Assembly: GCA_013407085.1 (NCBI GenBank) | Contig: JACCGJ010000309.1 | Span: 1-64,000, forward strand | DNA from: Atriophallophorus winterbourni | Lineage: Eukaryota > Platyhelminthes > Trematoda > Plagiorchiida > Microphallidae | Direction of reading: 5' to 3' | Length of the DNA stretch: 64,000 nucleotides | Shown here: piece after piece, positions 36,118-48,600 of the stretch | Position numbering within the stretch: position 1 is the first letter of the stretch | How the letters are laid out: each line of letters opens with the position of its first letter | Notes under the pieces: model-generated | What the model was told of the DNA's origin: nothing | Seen by the model: the letters and a program-made list of their open reading frames with translations, nothing else | The model's database searches: none | Program-made: the position numbers and the translations under genes

Positions 36118-36333
36118 CCATCTGATAATCATGTTGGAATCCCTCATGGCAGATAGCAGTCGCATTACGGGTTCTTTCAATTTTACTGGTTTGCCTGTCG
36201 ATAACTTCCATCCATTTTTCTCCCAACGAGGACCCCATTCAGTGGCACATTTCTCAACGAAGGTGCTGTCTGTGGCGATTACAATTTCTTTCAGGGCGAA
36301 TTCTTTTGCTTGATTGATCGCTGTTATCGCTGC
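36118..36333 (-). CDS. RNASEH1: ribonuclease H1 catalytic-core exon, second copy
   Basis: Identical to 17299-17514, with TDST and KNGW motifs and the same splice sites. Confidence 0.9.
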
Positions 36334-36863
36334 CTGAAATGTGAACACAGCATAGAAACAATTGATATCACAACATAGAGTGCTAAACGAAAACGATCCC
36401 AGAGTCAGTCAAATATATGGGTTCTCCAAACTCACACGTCACTAAAGAGATGCTGGATTGCATGGTTTGGAAATAAATCAGCAAATATGTGGTCGCGCAC
36501 TTGATTGCGACACACTACCGAAGTCGTTGAACAAAACGCGGTTTTACAAAGACGGTGAGAAGTTAGTCATCACCATCACGGATACCATACCACTGGTAAC
36601 AAGTTCTTAGCTGTCATACAGCCATGGCAGTGAAAAAAAAATTTAAAAAAGATGTAGAACAGTGGCAGCTAAAATGCTATTGACCCTGTAGATTAGGTAC
36701 AGACGCATTGAAAGGAGGTGCCTGCACATCGAATCAAACATGCATTCAAACAAGTGTTGTGAACGAGTAGACGACATAAGCACGTCAGCTACCCTGCGGT
36801 TTTCAATGCCACGCAAATAGAAAGTTTTCCACGCCACCTCACTTGAAAACATACAAGATTAAT

Positions 36864-37024
36864 CAAACACTCCAATATGTCTACAAGACCACCACTGAAC
36901 GCGATTTTGAGCCATATCAATAAGGCTAAGAAGCCACTGCGAATTCTGATCTCTTGGATACCAACCTAGGAGACCGCAGCTAGTTTGAAAGTCACAGCCT
37001 TCATCTGCCTGAGTCAAGTCAGAG
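36864..37024 (-). repeat. interspersed repeat B, second copy
   Basis: Duplicate of 18045-18205. Confidence 0.6.
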
Positions 37025-37354
37025 TCTGGCTACCCTTACAAAGACTCCATTCCAAGTTAGGAGTGGCAAAAAAACGACGTTATGGAAAAGATGGCTTCCC
37101 ATTCGCAAAACGTGACCTAACTAGCTCAGTCTATGCATTATGACTTATTCGACATCTTTGTCGCCGCCAAAGATTCTATTACGCATAGTTGCGTCACATA
37201 TCCGATGGTGCGAATACAGCAATTGTCGAAGACTTGCAGACGTCTTAGTTCTCCAGGGAATACCCAGTAATAATAATAATGACCGTAATTATAATTTCAA
37301 AATAATTAACATAAAAAGTACATAATAAGCGAACACTTTTCAAACTAGACTCAC

Positions 37355-37551
37355 TTCAAGCTCAGCTCGATTGTTTGTTTGCTCTCCAATTAATCGAGCT
37401 GAAACATTCCTACAGGATAAGTAAGTATTGATTGAAGCAAACCTTGCATCATTAGGTCCCCAGAAAACCCCGTAACCGGCTTTTCGTTGCTTCATTGATC
37501 CCACACATGCTCCATCGGTGTAAACAATCGGACAGTCTGCAGTTGGGATGA
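37355..37551 (-). CDS. RNASEH1: ribonuclease H1 first-catalytic exon, second copy
   Basis: Identical to 18536-18732, with YTDG and NNRAELE. The same uncertainty applies to the 5' edge. Confidence 0.86.
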
Positions 37552-38518
37552 CTGTACCATAAAAATTAAATGAAGATATACAGTTTTTGGAGTGCTCATA
37601 AAGCCTGCGCGCATTGTTTGAATAAAAGCTCAGTCGTGTAAAAAACAGATAGTAGTGTAAATAGAATGTCACCGGTGTTTCGCTTTTGAATTAGATAGTA
37701 ATAATCGTGCATGATCGCCATTGATTGGTTAGACATTTTCAACATTTAAAAAGTAATAGCCAACTCTTCTTAAACTGATGATAGTGGATAAATGCATTTT
37801 CTGATGTTAGAAGCTGCTGTCAATTTCAAACATGTGATTGAGCGAAGCTTCCGGGTTTTCAAGAATTTGTTCGGTTTATAGCATAAAAATCTCGAATTCT
37901 CGTAAATAAAAAGGTGAAAACTACCGCATAAACAACACACATAACTTCACTAGCCAGTTTCAAAAATATAACTGCTTTACGAGAAGTTTAATCACGTTTT
38001 GCCCAGTACTTCCGAGTTTATATGGTAGGTGGGGGAAATATCTACACAAAATGGGCTATCGAAATAAGAGAAATTAAAAGCACCACTGCTTTGCTTCCAG
38101 ACTGTCAATCGATTATGAATGCAAGATATTTTGAACCCTCTAAATTAAAATGACGTAACACTGCAAGTACCGCGGTGCCAGATACTATTAGAGTCAATTG
38201 GAAGGTCATAACTCGAAGTACAACTGATAAAGCGATTAATCACGATGAATCGAAAATAGCTCACCAAAAAATGCAAAATAGAGTCTATTTAAAGTTTATG
38301 GAATTAGGAGTGTCGTTTTGTATGAATAACTAAACCTTATACACAACAAAACTAAGCATTTTATAATGTTCGCGAGTGAGAGGGGTGAAAGCAACTATGT
38401 ACATGCAGCATTAATGTTTCAGATTAGCATTATGTAAGAAAAATCTTCGAGTGACGCCGCGTTGTACAAATGAGCTTGCACTAAATGTGTCTGTTATTCG
38501 TATGAATAGTGTCACAGC

Positions 38519-39609
38519 GCCATTTATATATGTATGAAATTACAAGCCTGATCCAGCATAGTATCACACAGCCATAAACTGATAGGAGCTAAAATACTGT
38601 AAGGTTGATCATGTTTAAAATGATATGAGAACTAAAATAGACATTGTGAGGAGAATTCAGCGTGTACCACATGCAGCTCACTACCGGTAGCAAATAAATT
38701 CACAACGGGGTTGGCATACAGCACAAAAACACGGCATAATTACGAATCCGTACATCCGGTCTTGTATAACCTCCGCTGGCTGTGGTAGTGTGTATGTTGT
38801 ATGAAATCACAAGCCTAATCCAGACAAATATCCGTACAGTTAGACTGCGCGTAGACTAAGATAATGTCAGGTTGCCTAGGTCTAGAATAAGATATTGGAA
38901 AAGAAAATAGAAAAGGCAGTCAAATTCCTGCATCTTTTCGTACGCAGCTCACTACCATTGGCAAATCACTTTATCATGATGTTACCAGCACGGTACGGAA
39001 GTATGCATGATTGCACATTCGTGCATTCGGGTGTGGTAGTAAAGAACCATGTGTACGCAACAAGAAACAACACAATGTCACTCAGTGAAATGGGTATTAT
39101 TAATTAACGTGGACACAAAAATACCGGTCTTATATCTCCGCCGGCGGTATCAACACGGTTGTCAATATAAAAATTCAGCAAACATGGACAGCATTCTATA
39201 AATGCCACGTTGATTATAATAGGTCGTAAGTTGCTACCAAGACTAAGTCATTGGTAGTTTGTTAGCGACCTACGACTCACGTGAAACCGTCATTTTGTGC
39301 ACCTCCGAAATTAAGAAATCATTGAAGGGTATTCAACATAAAGCGCGGATGTGCAAAAAGCATGGATGTGCAATCGTGCATCATTTATGTGCTGTGCTGC
39401 TAACATCGTGCTAAATTGATTGGCCACCGGTAGTGAGCTGCATGCTGAAACTCGCTGGTGTCCCACTAGCATTTCTATTTTCTTTCTATTTCTTTTTTTA
39501 AATCTGTCTAGACCTGGGCAACCTGACGGTATCTCAGTCCACGTACAGTCTCTGACTGTGCGGCACTTTGCATGGATCAGGCTTGTGCTTTCACATCACA
39601 CACATCACA
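38519..39609. repeat. SINE cluster, second copy
   Basis: Three SINE copies at about 38519-38764 (minus), 38797-39054 (minus) and 39344-39609 (plus), duplicating the cluster at 19700-20790. Confidence 0.7.
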
Positions 39610-40723
39610 TTCAACGTAATCATTCGCGACGATTTAACAGTAATTGGGCGAGAAACACCTGCAATTTTTTACCAGTGCTATGAGTTGTCTTACGCGTCAG
39701 TCGGTCTATTAACAGAAGTTGGGAAAAATTAATGTTCATACTAATTTTACTTGTGCGCGATCTTTACGTCTTACCTGTATTTGAATGAGGTAGCCACCTG
39801 AACACGAATGTTGTATAGCGAAATTGAAAGCAGTAAGGTTTCCACTTAGCATACAATTAGGACCCGATAAGAATCAATTAAAATCAAACTGCTCAAACTC
39901 CATAGTGTTTATCGACTTAAATAAACCGGTTAAAAAGAGGATTTTGTGCTGCAATACCCTTCCGAAAATGTGGAGTGAGCTGCTGTGGAAGGGTATATAC
40001 CTTGCAAATACTAAACTAATGACCGAGGACGAGTAGGTTGTCGTTGTAAAAACCCGTCGATACGTAGCAGAATGAATAGTTAAGCTAACCTTAGATATCA
40101 ACTAAAATTAATGAAGTAGTAGCAAAAGTTTGTGAATTGAGTTATTTGTAGTACTAAATAACATGAAAAGAAGCTCATTTGAAGAGATCGTGATATTATG
40201 TTTTAGTGGGTGGATACACATAAGCAGGTTGGTGGATTGAAACGGGGACGCCTTATATATTTAATAATCATATCATATGCACAATGTGTAATCTAACCAT
40301 CAGAAACACACTTGTCGGAGGTTAATTAACTATGGATACACAAGTTAACCCATATATACCTCTTTGATGTTAATTTATGTGCCCGCACATTGGCTGCGGT
40401 GTTCACTAAAAATAATCCATTTGATTTGTGCAGGGTAGATTTCCGAAGATTTGACCGCACTCAATGGCGACCGGTTAACGCAGTAGGAAGCCCTCACCCA
40501 ACCTTATATCAGAACGCCTTACGACGGAGAACCTGTCTCTCGAGTTAAAGACGGCATGCATGTGTTCTGTTGCTGATTAGATGGATATTGTCAATAATCT
40601 AGACATTGAAAAGCTCACTTTATGACACAAATAAACGCTGGTGAACAGATACATGAAGCTCCACACTTGACGGACTAGTAATTTCAATCTAGCAATCTTG
40701 ACCTCTTCTCACTAAAGCGAGGG

Positions 40724-40979
40724 GGGCTGCGAGGCTGCCTAATAAAAGTATTTAAGATTTTAAAGTCTCTCATGGAAGATATTACCGAATTACTGAGGCT
40801 TTCCCATAAAAGAGCTTTAGAGGTAATTCAATGAAACATCTCAAGAATAGACCTAGCCCACTGGTATGTGAGCACTTTTTGAGTAACCTTGTGATCTTCC
40901 GCTGGAATAAGCTCCCAGATGGCATGATAAATGTCCCTAAGCTTTGAGAGGGAATTAGACGCTAACAGACATACCATAT
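40724..40979 (+). pseudogene. LINE C-terminal relic, second copy
   Basis: Duplicate of 21905-22160, with the same frame breaks. Confidence 0.62.
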
Positions 40980-41060
40980 TTCTAAATATTGTGTCGAAAA
41001 TAACTAAAAACTATACATTTGTATTGCTCACGCATTTTCGCATTGTTTCCTGATCTGATG

Positions 41061-41154
41061 GTATGAAAGCACAAGCCTGATCCAGACAAAGTGCCGCACA
41101 GTCAGAGACTGCACGTGGGCGAAGATACTGTCAGGTTGCCCAGGCCTAGACACT
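41061..41154 (-). mobile_element. SINE short form, second copy
   Basis: Duplicate of 22242-22335 with the same TGATCTGATG flanks. Confidence 0.78.
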
Positions 41155-41436
41155 TGATCTGATGACCGCTCGCCATGCTGAAGAGAAACCCTGCCATATT
41201 TTCAGAAACCGGGAAACAGAAACATGTGAACCACAAAGCCTGTATGCTTAATATCCAAGTGCGGGTTGTTCAACCGCATACGGTCGAAGGAAATCTGGGC
41301 GCGGGATTGGCTTTTAGACACCTTCAGCCTTGTGCAACTTGAACCTAATTACGTATCTAATTACCAAGGGAACGCTTCGTCTGCTGTTAGAAATTTATTT
41401 TGCATCTTCCTTGACTTACAATATTCTTCTCACGAA

Positions 41437-42771
41437 ATGAGTCGCGTTGATAAGATAAATGAACGCAACAACTGCGCAAAATGTGCCGTGGATGTTCTAG
41501 ACGATGTTCCTGCCCTCCAATGCGATCGCTGTGATTCTTGGCAGCATCTGAGATGCTCGAAGATTCCTAAGTCGCTTTACGATTGTTTAACAACGCATAA
41601 AAATGAAGAAATATTATTTTTCTGTGTTGCGTGCCGAGCCCGCCATCGAAGAGACAAGCTGGCCGACAATCGCAGTAGTAAAGCGCCTAAATCCGCTATC
41701 ATCGACACGCCAAACAATTTGCGACCAACCGAAGACACACATCAGAACACTACTTACGCGGAGATAGCAACCAATGCGTCCTCACCAGCCGCGGAGCCAT
41801 ACTGCGCGATTGTCACCAGACTTCAACGCCTGGAATCCCTACTAGATGTGAGAACCCAGCCTGCGTGCAGAAATCCTCAAGGTGATCAGATAACGCCAAC
41901 TGCATCTCGATCATCGAAACCTCATACTGCTTCTCAACGACAAACCATTAAGCCGAAGCCGACTAACACCGATAAACTGCCTGTAGTTCAAAAGGCCACT
42001 CATCGCAGCTCGCAATGCCAGACCATTGTATGCACGAATGTGTCTGAAAGCTCCTCGCCGTGCTTCCAAACACGCAGGAAAGACGATGTGCAACAGTGGA
42101 ATGCCATCTGCGAAAAATTGCAACTTGAAGTAACGGCGGTTTCCTTGGTACGTCTTTCCAGACGCCCGAACTCGCTTCACGCGGATGCACCACGTCTACT
42201 ACGAATCACCCTTGAGTCTACTGCGAAGGTAGAAGAAGTCTTGCTCTCGGCCCACCTTCTCCGGAATACGAATTCGCCTATCCGCATTTTCCCTGACGTT
42301 CCATGGTCTCAAAGACAGATGCAAAAGCAGGCTGGTTACGATTGGAAATCGGAGAATGATAAACGCAGCATCTTTATTCACGGTGTTCCTGAACTGAACA
42401 ATGAGGACTTAGCTAAGAACACTCTACACGACTGCTCTCAATGGCGCTATATCCAAGAGCTTAGCAAAATCAAAGGAACTATGACGACTGCCGTGAAACG
42501 CCTTCCCAAGTCCTCCAGTTACAAGGGCAATGCTCCGCGCATTCTGAAAATTACATTCCACTCAGAGGATATGGTAAGTACCGCTTTGAGGTTGTGGTAT
42601 GATAACAAGCGCTTTGCACCCACGGAGGTTCGACTTCGCTCCGCAGTCGACAAACCACAGCCTCGTCTACAATCACCAGTCGCGTCGAATGGAGACCAAT
42701 CTGCTAGCGAATTACACACGACTGTTTCAAAAAACTCCCAGGAACCGGCTTCATCGGGGCCGGTGGAATAA
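41437..42771 (+). CDS. CR1-like LINE ORF1 protein
   Basis: 444 residues from ATG 41437; an upstream in-frame extension exists only from a TTG. Residues about 13-65 form a PHD-type zinc finger (CAKC, CDRC, WQHLRC, CVAC). Then comes a long Ser/Thr/Pro/Gln-rich linker, a conserved VCTNVSES block, and a C-terminal fold with LLRITLES and RIFPDVPW, also present in the distinct LINE at 61293. CR1 ORF1 proteins are thought to bind RNA and chaperone the element. The stop TAA (42769-42771) lies inside the region where the ORF2 frame is already open. The slip heptamer at 42729 is 34 nt before the stop. Confidence 0.88.
   Translation: MSRVDKINERNNCAKCAVDVLDDVPALQCDRCDSWQHLRCSKIPKSLYDCLTTHKNEEILFFCVACRARHRRDKLADNRSSKAPKSAIIDTPNNLRPTEDTHQNTTYAEIATNASSPAAEPYCAIVTRLQRLESLLDVRTQPACRNPQGDQITPTASRSSKPHTASQRQTIKPKPTNTDKLPVVQKATHRSSQCQTIVCTNVSESSSPCFQTRRKDDVQQWNAICEKLQLEVTAVSLVRLSRRPNSLHADAPRLLRITLESTAKVEEVLLSAHLLRNTNSPIRIFPDVPWSQRQMQKQAGYDWKSENDKRSIFIHGVPELNNEDLAKNTLHDCSQWRYIQELSKIKGTMTTAVKRLPKSSSYKGNAPRILKITFHSEDMVSTALRLWYDNKRFAPTEVRLRSAVDKPQPRLQSPVASNGDQSASELHTTVSKNSQEPASSGPVE
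42729..42764 (+). promoter_or_regulatory. candidate -1 ribosomal frameshift signal (LINE copy 2)
   Basis: The heptamer A AAA AAC (42729-42735) is in the ORF1 phase needed for -1 slippage: the first A is the third base of a TCA codon. An 8-nt spacer follows, then a perfect 6-bp hairpin ACCGGC/GCCGGT (42744-42749 and 42759-42764) with a 9-nt loop. The -1 frame contains no stop from the slip into the endonuclease domain of ORF2. The same sequence is at 23909-23944 in copy 1. A similar signal exists in the different LINE at 61346-61383. Confidence 0.7.
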
Positions 42772-45596
42772 GTGCACCTTCAAATCGCACACTGTACACA
42801 CTGCAATCGCGCAGCCTTTCATGCTGTTACACAAATGCTGCTGGTTTTATGAGCAAACTCCCGGAGCTCCGTTACCGCCACTCCCTTTGTGCATGGGACC
42901 TAATAGCCGTCACTGAGACTTGGTTATCGAGCGCAGTTCTTAATGCGGAACTCACCCTCCCCAATATGTCTTTACTTCGTCGGGATCGTGCAACAAGAGG
43001 TGGTGTCCTGCTCTATTATCATGAATCACTTCGTTGCGAACCATTAAGCGACCCTGCGTTATGTGACTCTGATGTTCTATGGTGCCAAATATCACTCAAA
43101 CAAGACAGTCTTCTCCTGATTGCGGTTGTTTATAGACCACCCAGTAGCCATGCACAGCTTGATTCCTTCCTTATCTCTTCACTTCGGCACGCTCTAAACA
43201 AACGATTTTCCCACATCCTAATAATGGGAGACTTCAATTGTCCTAGATTTTGTGGAGACCTTGTTTCTCAACCGTTTGCCGCTGAACTGTCTGACTTACT
43301 GACAGACTATCCATTGTACAACCACGTTCGTGAAGCAACTCGGTTTCGGGACATGAATGCACCATCCATTCTGGACTTTATCATCACAAATGAAGAGTTA
43401 ATGATTGAGAATCTTTCCTTTACCCCTCCTCTCGGCCATAGTGACCATGTTGTTTTGACATTCACTTTCGTTACATTCATGGACCACTTTAATGAAACCC
43501 GCCCACAAACTCGTTGGATTACCGACATTGGATTGTTCCACGAACTTGTTGCTGCCAAATCATGGGACTTCTTAATGTCTGACAAGATGGATGTTGCTTG
43601 GACCACATTTCTCACTCACTGGCACGCTTTGCTGCGCGCTGCCAGCCACGAGAAGCCTTTTCATCATAAGAAACCGGGCTCATTCCTTCGCAGCCGAACG
43701 AAGAAAGCCATAGCACAGCGAAACCTGGCATGGCGATGTTATCGGACAGGAAGAAACAAAAATGACTGGGAAAACTACAGGTCATTGCGAAAATATTGTA
43801 CATACCTCAGCCGCCAAGACAAGACCCAATATCAATTGCATATATCCAACAAGTTTATGGAGAACCCAAAAAGCTTGTTCCACTTTGTGAACCAAACTAG
43901 GAATTCCATCCCTAGTCAGCGCACACGGCCTCACATCGACCGTCTTGGAAGCTGCAACTGTGCCGTCGCAACAATACGCTCCTATTTTAACCCTACATAT
44001 CCCGCGAAACTTACCCACTTTTCTTTTCCCTCGCGCGACGTGCAAGAGATGCCGGAAATAAAGTTCACCCCTGAGGCAGTTCATCAGAAGATTCTGTGTC
44101 TGCGACAGTACTCCTCGTCAGGACTCGACGGCATCCATCCCAAAATCCTGAAAGTAGCCGCAGCACATATATCTCCTTTACTGGCGACTTACTTTCAACG
44201 TTGTTTGGACTCGGCTACCATTCCACAAGCCTGAAAGGAAGGTGTTGTAAGCCCTATATTTAAAGGCGGCAGCCGGTCTGATCCTGCAAATTATCGCCCC
44301 ATCGTGCTGTTATCAGTGATTTCTAAAGTCATGGAGAGCATTGTCTCTGACCGCATTGTCTCACATTTCGAAACGAATCGGATTTTAATCAAGCAGCAAC
44401 ACGGTTTTCGGGCCAAACGTTCGTGCACCTCTAATTTGCTTCTCGCACGAGATGAATGGACGAAATCTGTCGACGAAGGCACTGGTGTCGATGCTATATT
44501 TTTGGATTTCTCCAAGGCATTCGACCGTGTGCTTCACGACATCCTTCTCCTTAAACTCGCTTCCTACGTCGTTGGATCATCCCTCGTATCATGGATGAAA
44601 TACTTCCTATGCGATCGCTCTCTCTGTGTTCGTGTGCGCGACTGCTGCTCAGCCCCCTTTCCAATCAAGTGTGGTTTGCCGCAAGGTTCGGTACTTGGTC
44701 CAAGACTCTTCATTATCTTCATCAACGATATCGGACAAGACATTGAATCCCCGTTTCTCCTCTTTGCTGATGATGTCAAACTTTGGCGCTCTCTTAAATC
44801 GTCTGATGATTCCCGTGTCTTACAAGACGACTTAGATCGCCTACATTGTTGGTCCTCACGAAACTATCTTCCATCCAACGCATCCAAGTGCAGCGTTCTC
44901 CCCATCCGTCACTCAGCTTGTTTTACCTACCGTTTGGGGCAAACAACACTTCAACGCGTTCGGCAAGAAAAGGATCTTGCACTTATCATTCAGCAAGACC
45001 TTGGTTGCACAGAACAATGCGAACGTGCATCAGCTGCAGCCAACCGCAACACCGGCCTACTTCGCCGCGCCCTCGGCAAGTTCGACCGGTTTCTCTTCCC
45101 GACTCTGTTGAACATTTACATCCGGCCACACTTGGAATACGCAGTGCAGGCTTGGCGGCCGTGGCTATGCAAGGACATGTCACTTCTCGAAAACGCCCAA
45201 CGGCGTGCGACAAAGCTCGTCCGCGGTATGCGCCACTTGCCATACGAGGAGAGATTACGCCGTTTAAACACATACTCCGTTACGTACCGTCTTCTCCGTG
45301 GAGACATGATACTTAAATACCGGATACTGAGCGGCCCATCCCATCCATGCAGCTCCCTACTCGTCCCATCCATCAGCACAAATCTCCGAGGACATGGACT
45401 TAAATTGCTACATCAGCAAAGTCGACTAGAATGTCGCCGCAGGTTTTTCTCGGTGCGAGTCTGCAGTCCATGGAATGCTCTTCCATGCAAGCTCTTTGAA
45501 TCCGCTTCTTTCGGTTCTTTCAAGGGTCTCCTCGATTCCCACCTCCATGAAATCTCCCACTCCCAAGACACTAATAACCCCTCGTGGCAACGGTAA
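42729..45596 (+). pseudogene. CR1-like LINE ORF2 (endonuclease-RT), one internal stop
   Basis: The open frame from the slip site runs through a YTNA motif and IAVTETW (start of the APE endonuclease), MGDFNCPRF and GHSDHV, then RT motifs KAFDRV, GLPQGSVLGP and FADDVKLW, to the C-terminal WNALPCKLF and stop at 45596. Its length is about 956 codons. The first in-frame ATG (42849) lies after YTNA, which favours fusion to ORF1 over independent initiation. TGA at 44232-44234 replaces TGG of copy 1, so it may be a real mutation, a polymorphism or an assembly error. Confidence 0.87.
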
Positions 45597-45946
45597 GTTC
45601 TCTTTCTGTGCCATTTGCATTTTAGTCACTACCCCTCTAACACTTCTCCAGTTTCATTGCTCTTCCAGATCCCAGTATCGGAAGTCCAAGCGCACGCAGT
45701 CTCATCTGACCCTGTTCCGGAGGATGTGGTGGGTAGCGGTGCCCCGGGTTGACGCCCTACCTGTCCAAATGCCACAAAAATCCACTGATGGTGCAGGCTA
45801 ACGCGAATGTGGCCCGCTATAAGGCCTTGGAAACTCGAACATTTTACTATTCTTTTCTTTTCGATCCACCGCACAATCCACCCTGCGGTTTGTACAAGCT
45901 CCCCGCTTTTTATACCGTAATAAACTATTGATCTATTGAAGTGATC

Positions 45947-47203
45947 TAGTTATACTTGAGGGGAGACATTCAAGAAAATAATTGTTAACTATTCACTATT
46001 AGATAACGTTTATGAAGCAATGCGTTCTGTTATTGAACTCGTTTTCGGTGACATTATGCATAGTCTACATAGGTTGACAGTAGTTTTGGAGGTTGTAGGG
46101 ATAATGTTTGCCGGTGTTATCAGTTGCGATACAAGAAAGTAAATAAACCAGATATAGTGAATAACATAGAAAAATTACAGCCTTGAATTTGACAGTGCTT
46201 TGAAGAATTACGCGACGGGATACTGTTTTCAGAAGAGCAATATGCGATTGCTTCCACATACTTGCTGAATTTCTTATATTGTGCACCGCTGAATCCCTTA
46301 ACAGCATTCTCGCAATCTTTCCTAAAACACTGTAAAATCTTGATGGCTTACCATTTTGTAAGAACACCAGTCACACGTCCAACCTTAACAGCATAATACG
46401 GCATAAGCCAAAATTTAGAACGCATACAGCGATAAATTGTAAAAACGACTCAAGGTTACAATCAGCAATGTTGATTGATTCAAAGTAACCAAAGATTCTA
46501 ATAATGCAGATTGATAAATTGATACAAAAATACATACTTAATTTCTAGTTTCTAAGTTTTTCTAACTATTAAATATAAATTTAAAAACAGACTATCAAGA
46601 CATTCTTCTTCTTGATCGAAATAAAAAGGATAAAATCCCGTGAAAGCTTCTTCAAAACAAGAAAAATGGGTGATTATGCGAAAAAGTTAGGCCCTGTGAG
46701 TAGATGGCCAACACAACATTACTCAGATGATCAAGTCCATTCGTCTCAACAAATGCTTATCCCACGCGCTCTTGAATAGCTTTTCCGATAGTAAGTAATG
46801 TAGCCCGTTCGGTAAACAGTTTCATGTGTTCACAAACCGAGTGGATAGCGTGCTCACATTAATTATCCTGAGCCTTTTTAGGCTTTCTCAACATCAGGTC
46901 ATGCCCAATACTCTTCGATTCACCTACTAATCGAAAGAACCTGAGGAACTTGTTACCAATTTGGCCGAGAAAAATGCGCGTGTCCATGAGCAATGGAACG
47001 TTTCCGTTTAAAGTTCTAAGGGAAAAGTATTAGTAATGTCCGTCTATCCTTGCGCGGAAGATAAGGAAATCCATGCAGCATCTTTATGCCCCAACATTGT
47101 AACCTCTCCAATGTATCACATTCGAATTTAGACTAAACAAACGCAAATGGGAATCAATTTTCTAACAGTGAACGAGCGTGCATTGAGAAGCGCTTCTGAA
47201 GCA
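45947..47203. other. 3' flank with LINE relic, copy 2
   Basis: Counterpart of 27111-28367. The minus-strand LINE C-terminal relic is at 46726-47136. Confidence 0.6.
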
Positions 47204-48159
47204 TGCGGGATATGGGCCGCCAATAAGCCCTGAATGGTCCAGAGCTACTTGGTAACGATGCCTATTTTCTCCCCAGGTTTCCCACTTCGACTTCATGGAA
47301 TCCATGACCAGTCTCCATAAAACATTTAGGACGTTCACCGATCTACTAGGTACACTTCCTACAAAGTTTTCGGCAACAGCGCCGAATGGGTCTATGCGAA
47401 TGATGTGTCTTCATTTATAGGCGTGGCCAGCGTTTTAGAACTCTGAACTGTGGATTTTTTATGGTAGAAAAAGCAGTAGGCTTAATAATAACCTTAGTAT
47501 CAGGTGCTATGTAAAATGAACATTTGACTTTATTTTACTGACATCTAATTGTTTAAATCTGCTCGTTTTTGTAGACTTTTATTATTATTTTTTTGCCGAT
47601 CTATTTGAGTTTATTCGTTATCGAGCCCATTTTTGTGTTATCTTTATTTGGGTGTTCCCGCGCTATTTTAAGATCACTCGTTGTCACTGTAACTGTTTTT
47701 GGATTCAGGGCGAAGCGGAATAATTGAGGTTTGTAAGAGACATGTTAGGTGTTATGTAGTTTTGAAATTCTTCTTTTTCCTTTCTACTTTCTACTTTTAT
47801 ACAATACCGATTTTTGTGACTTGAATTTGGGTTTTGGTTTGTTTTCTCTTTAGCATTTAAAACTTAAACTTTGCTTTTTGTAATTGTCTTATTGGAAATC
47901 TTCTGTTCACATATTTGGTGAGCTGCTCGACTTCCGTTTATTATACACGTTGGGTTTGCATTGAAACCTGTATTCGATTACCGTTGAGGTTTGTTATATT
48001 TTGCTTGTTAATATAGTACAGCGTAAATTGACGTATTGTTCTGATTTGGGATCGGTTCGTAAACACTCGTCATTCCCGGTATAAGAATCTCGTGGCTTGT
48101 AGCAGGCAACTATTTTCCGTGACAGAAACTATTCCCCAGTGACGATTTGGTCGCTACAC
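47204..48159. other. T-rich stretch beyond the duplicated segment
   Basis: 47204-47300 may be a further upstream part of the minus LINE relic. The rest is T-rich with no gene or repeat recognised. Confidence 0.4.
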
Positions 48160-48600
48160 ACAATGTCACCCATAATAGGTGCGGACGGTCTACGCATAGG
48201 CAGCATTTATGCCGATTTAAGCGTGCCATCGAAGTAGGTGCTAAACCTTTCAACTCCGTGCGTTTACAGAGCTAAGTCCATTCCTTGAACTCATGTGCAT
48301 ATCGTGCTGTACAAGTGTATCTTTCAACTCAGGTACATTTGTGCAGATTACACTGCAAGAGATATCGATCGAATAAGCGGTTGTGTTTCGTTTTTTAGGT
48401 TGCTCGGATCTGCCAACTACATGGTGGGAAAACCTACCTACAGTGATCGTCATGTTATCAGATGAAGACTGCGATAAGCATGGTTCACTAGGTCTATCTT
48501 TATTACGACCCGAAAAGCAATCACCGTGCTCATTTAAAAGTTCAACTTTCGGCGTATTGTTGCCATCCGTATTATCGCTTTGAGCAACATGTAATTCGGT
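48160..48600 (-). pseudogene. CR1-like LINE ORF1 relic
   Basis: Minus strand reads SVICTNVPELKD, matching the conserved VICTNVSES block of the ORF1 proteins in this window, followed by a segment aligning with the DLDRW-type region. It is short and degenerate, with no PHD finger seen upstream. Confidence 0.5.

Larger units (their letters stand above)
41169..45946 (+). mobile_element. CR1-like LINE, copy 2 (nearly intact)
   Basis: Same element as 22350-27110, but ORF1 is intact and ORF2 has a single in-frame TGA. It has the same 3' CTATTGAT-type octamers. It sits at the equivalent position of the duplicated segment, so it shares one insertion event with copy 1. Confidence 0.88.
29368..47203. 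other. duplicated segment, copy 2 (right of the gap)
   Basis: Starts at the first base after the gap and repeats 9822-28367 in the same orientation. It lacks the SINE-containing and hammerhead-containing insertions of copy 1, and beyond 47203 it continues into sequence copy 1 does not have. This is the geometry of two overlapping contig ends placed side by side. Confidence 0.9.

Noticed and set aside
9822..47203. A biological tandem duplication of the RNase H1 region
   Set aside because: Not excluded, but the boundaries at the artificial gap fit unmerged contig overlap better, so it is reported as a probable assembly effect.
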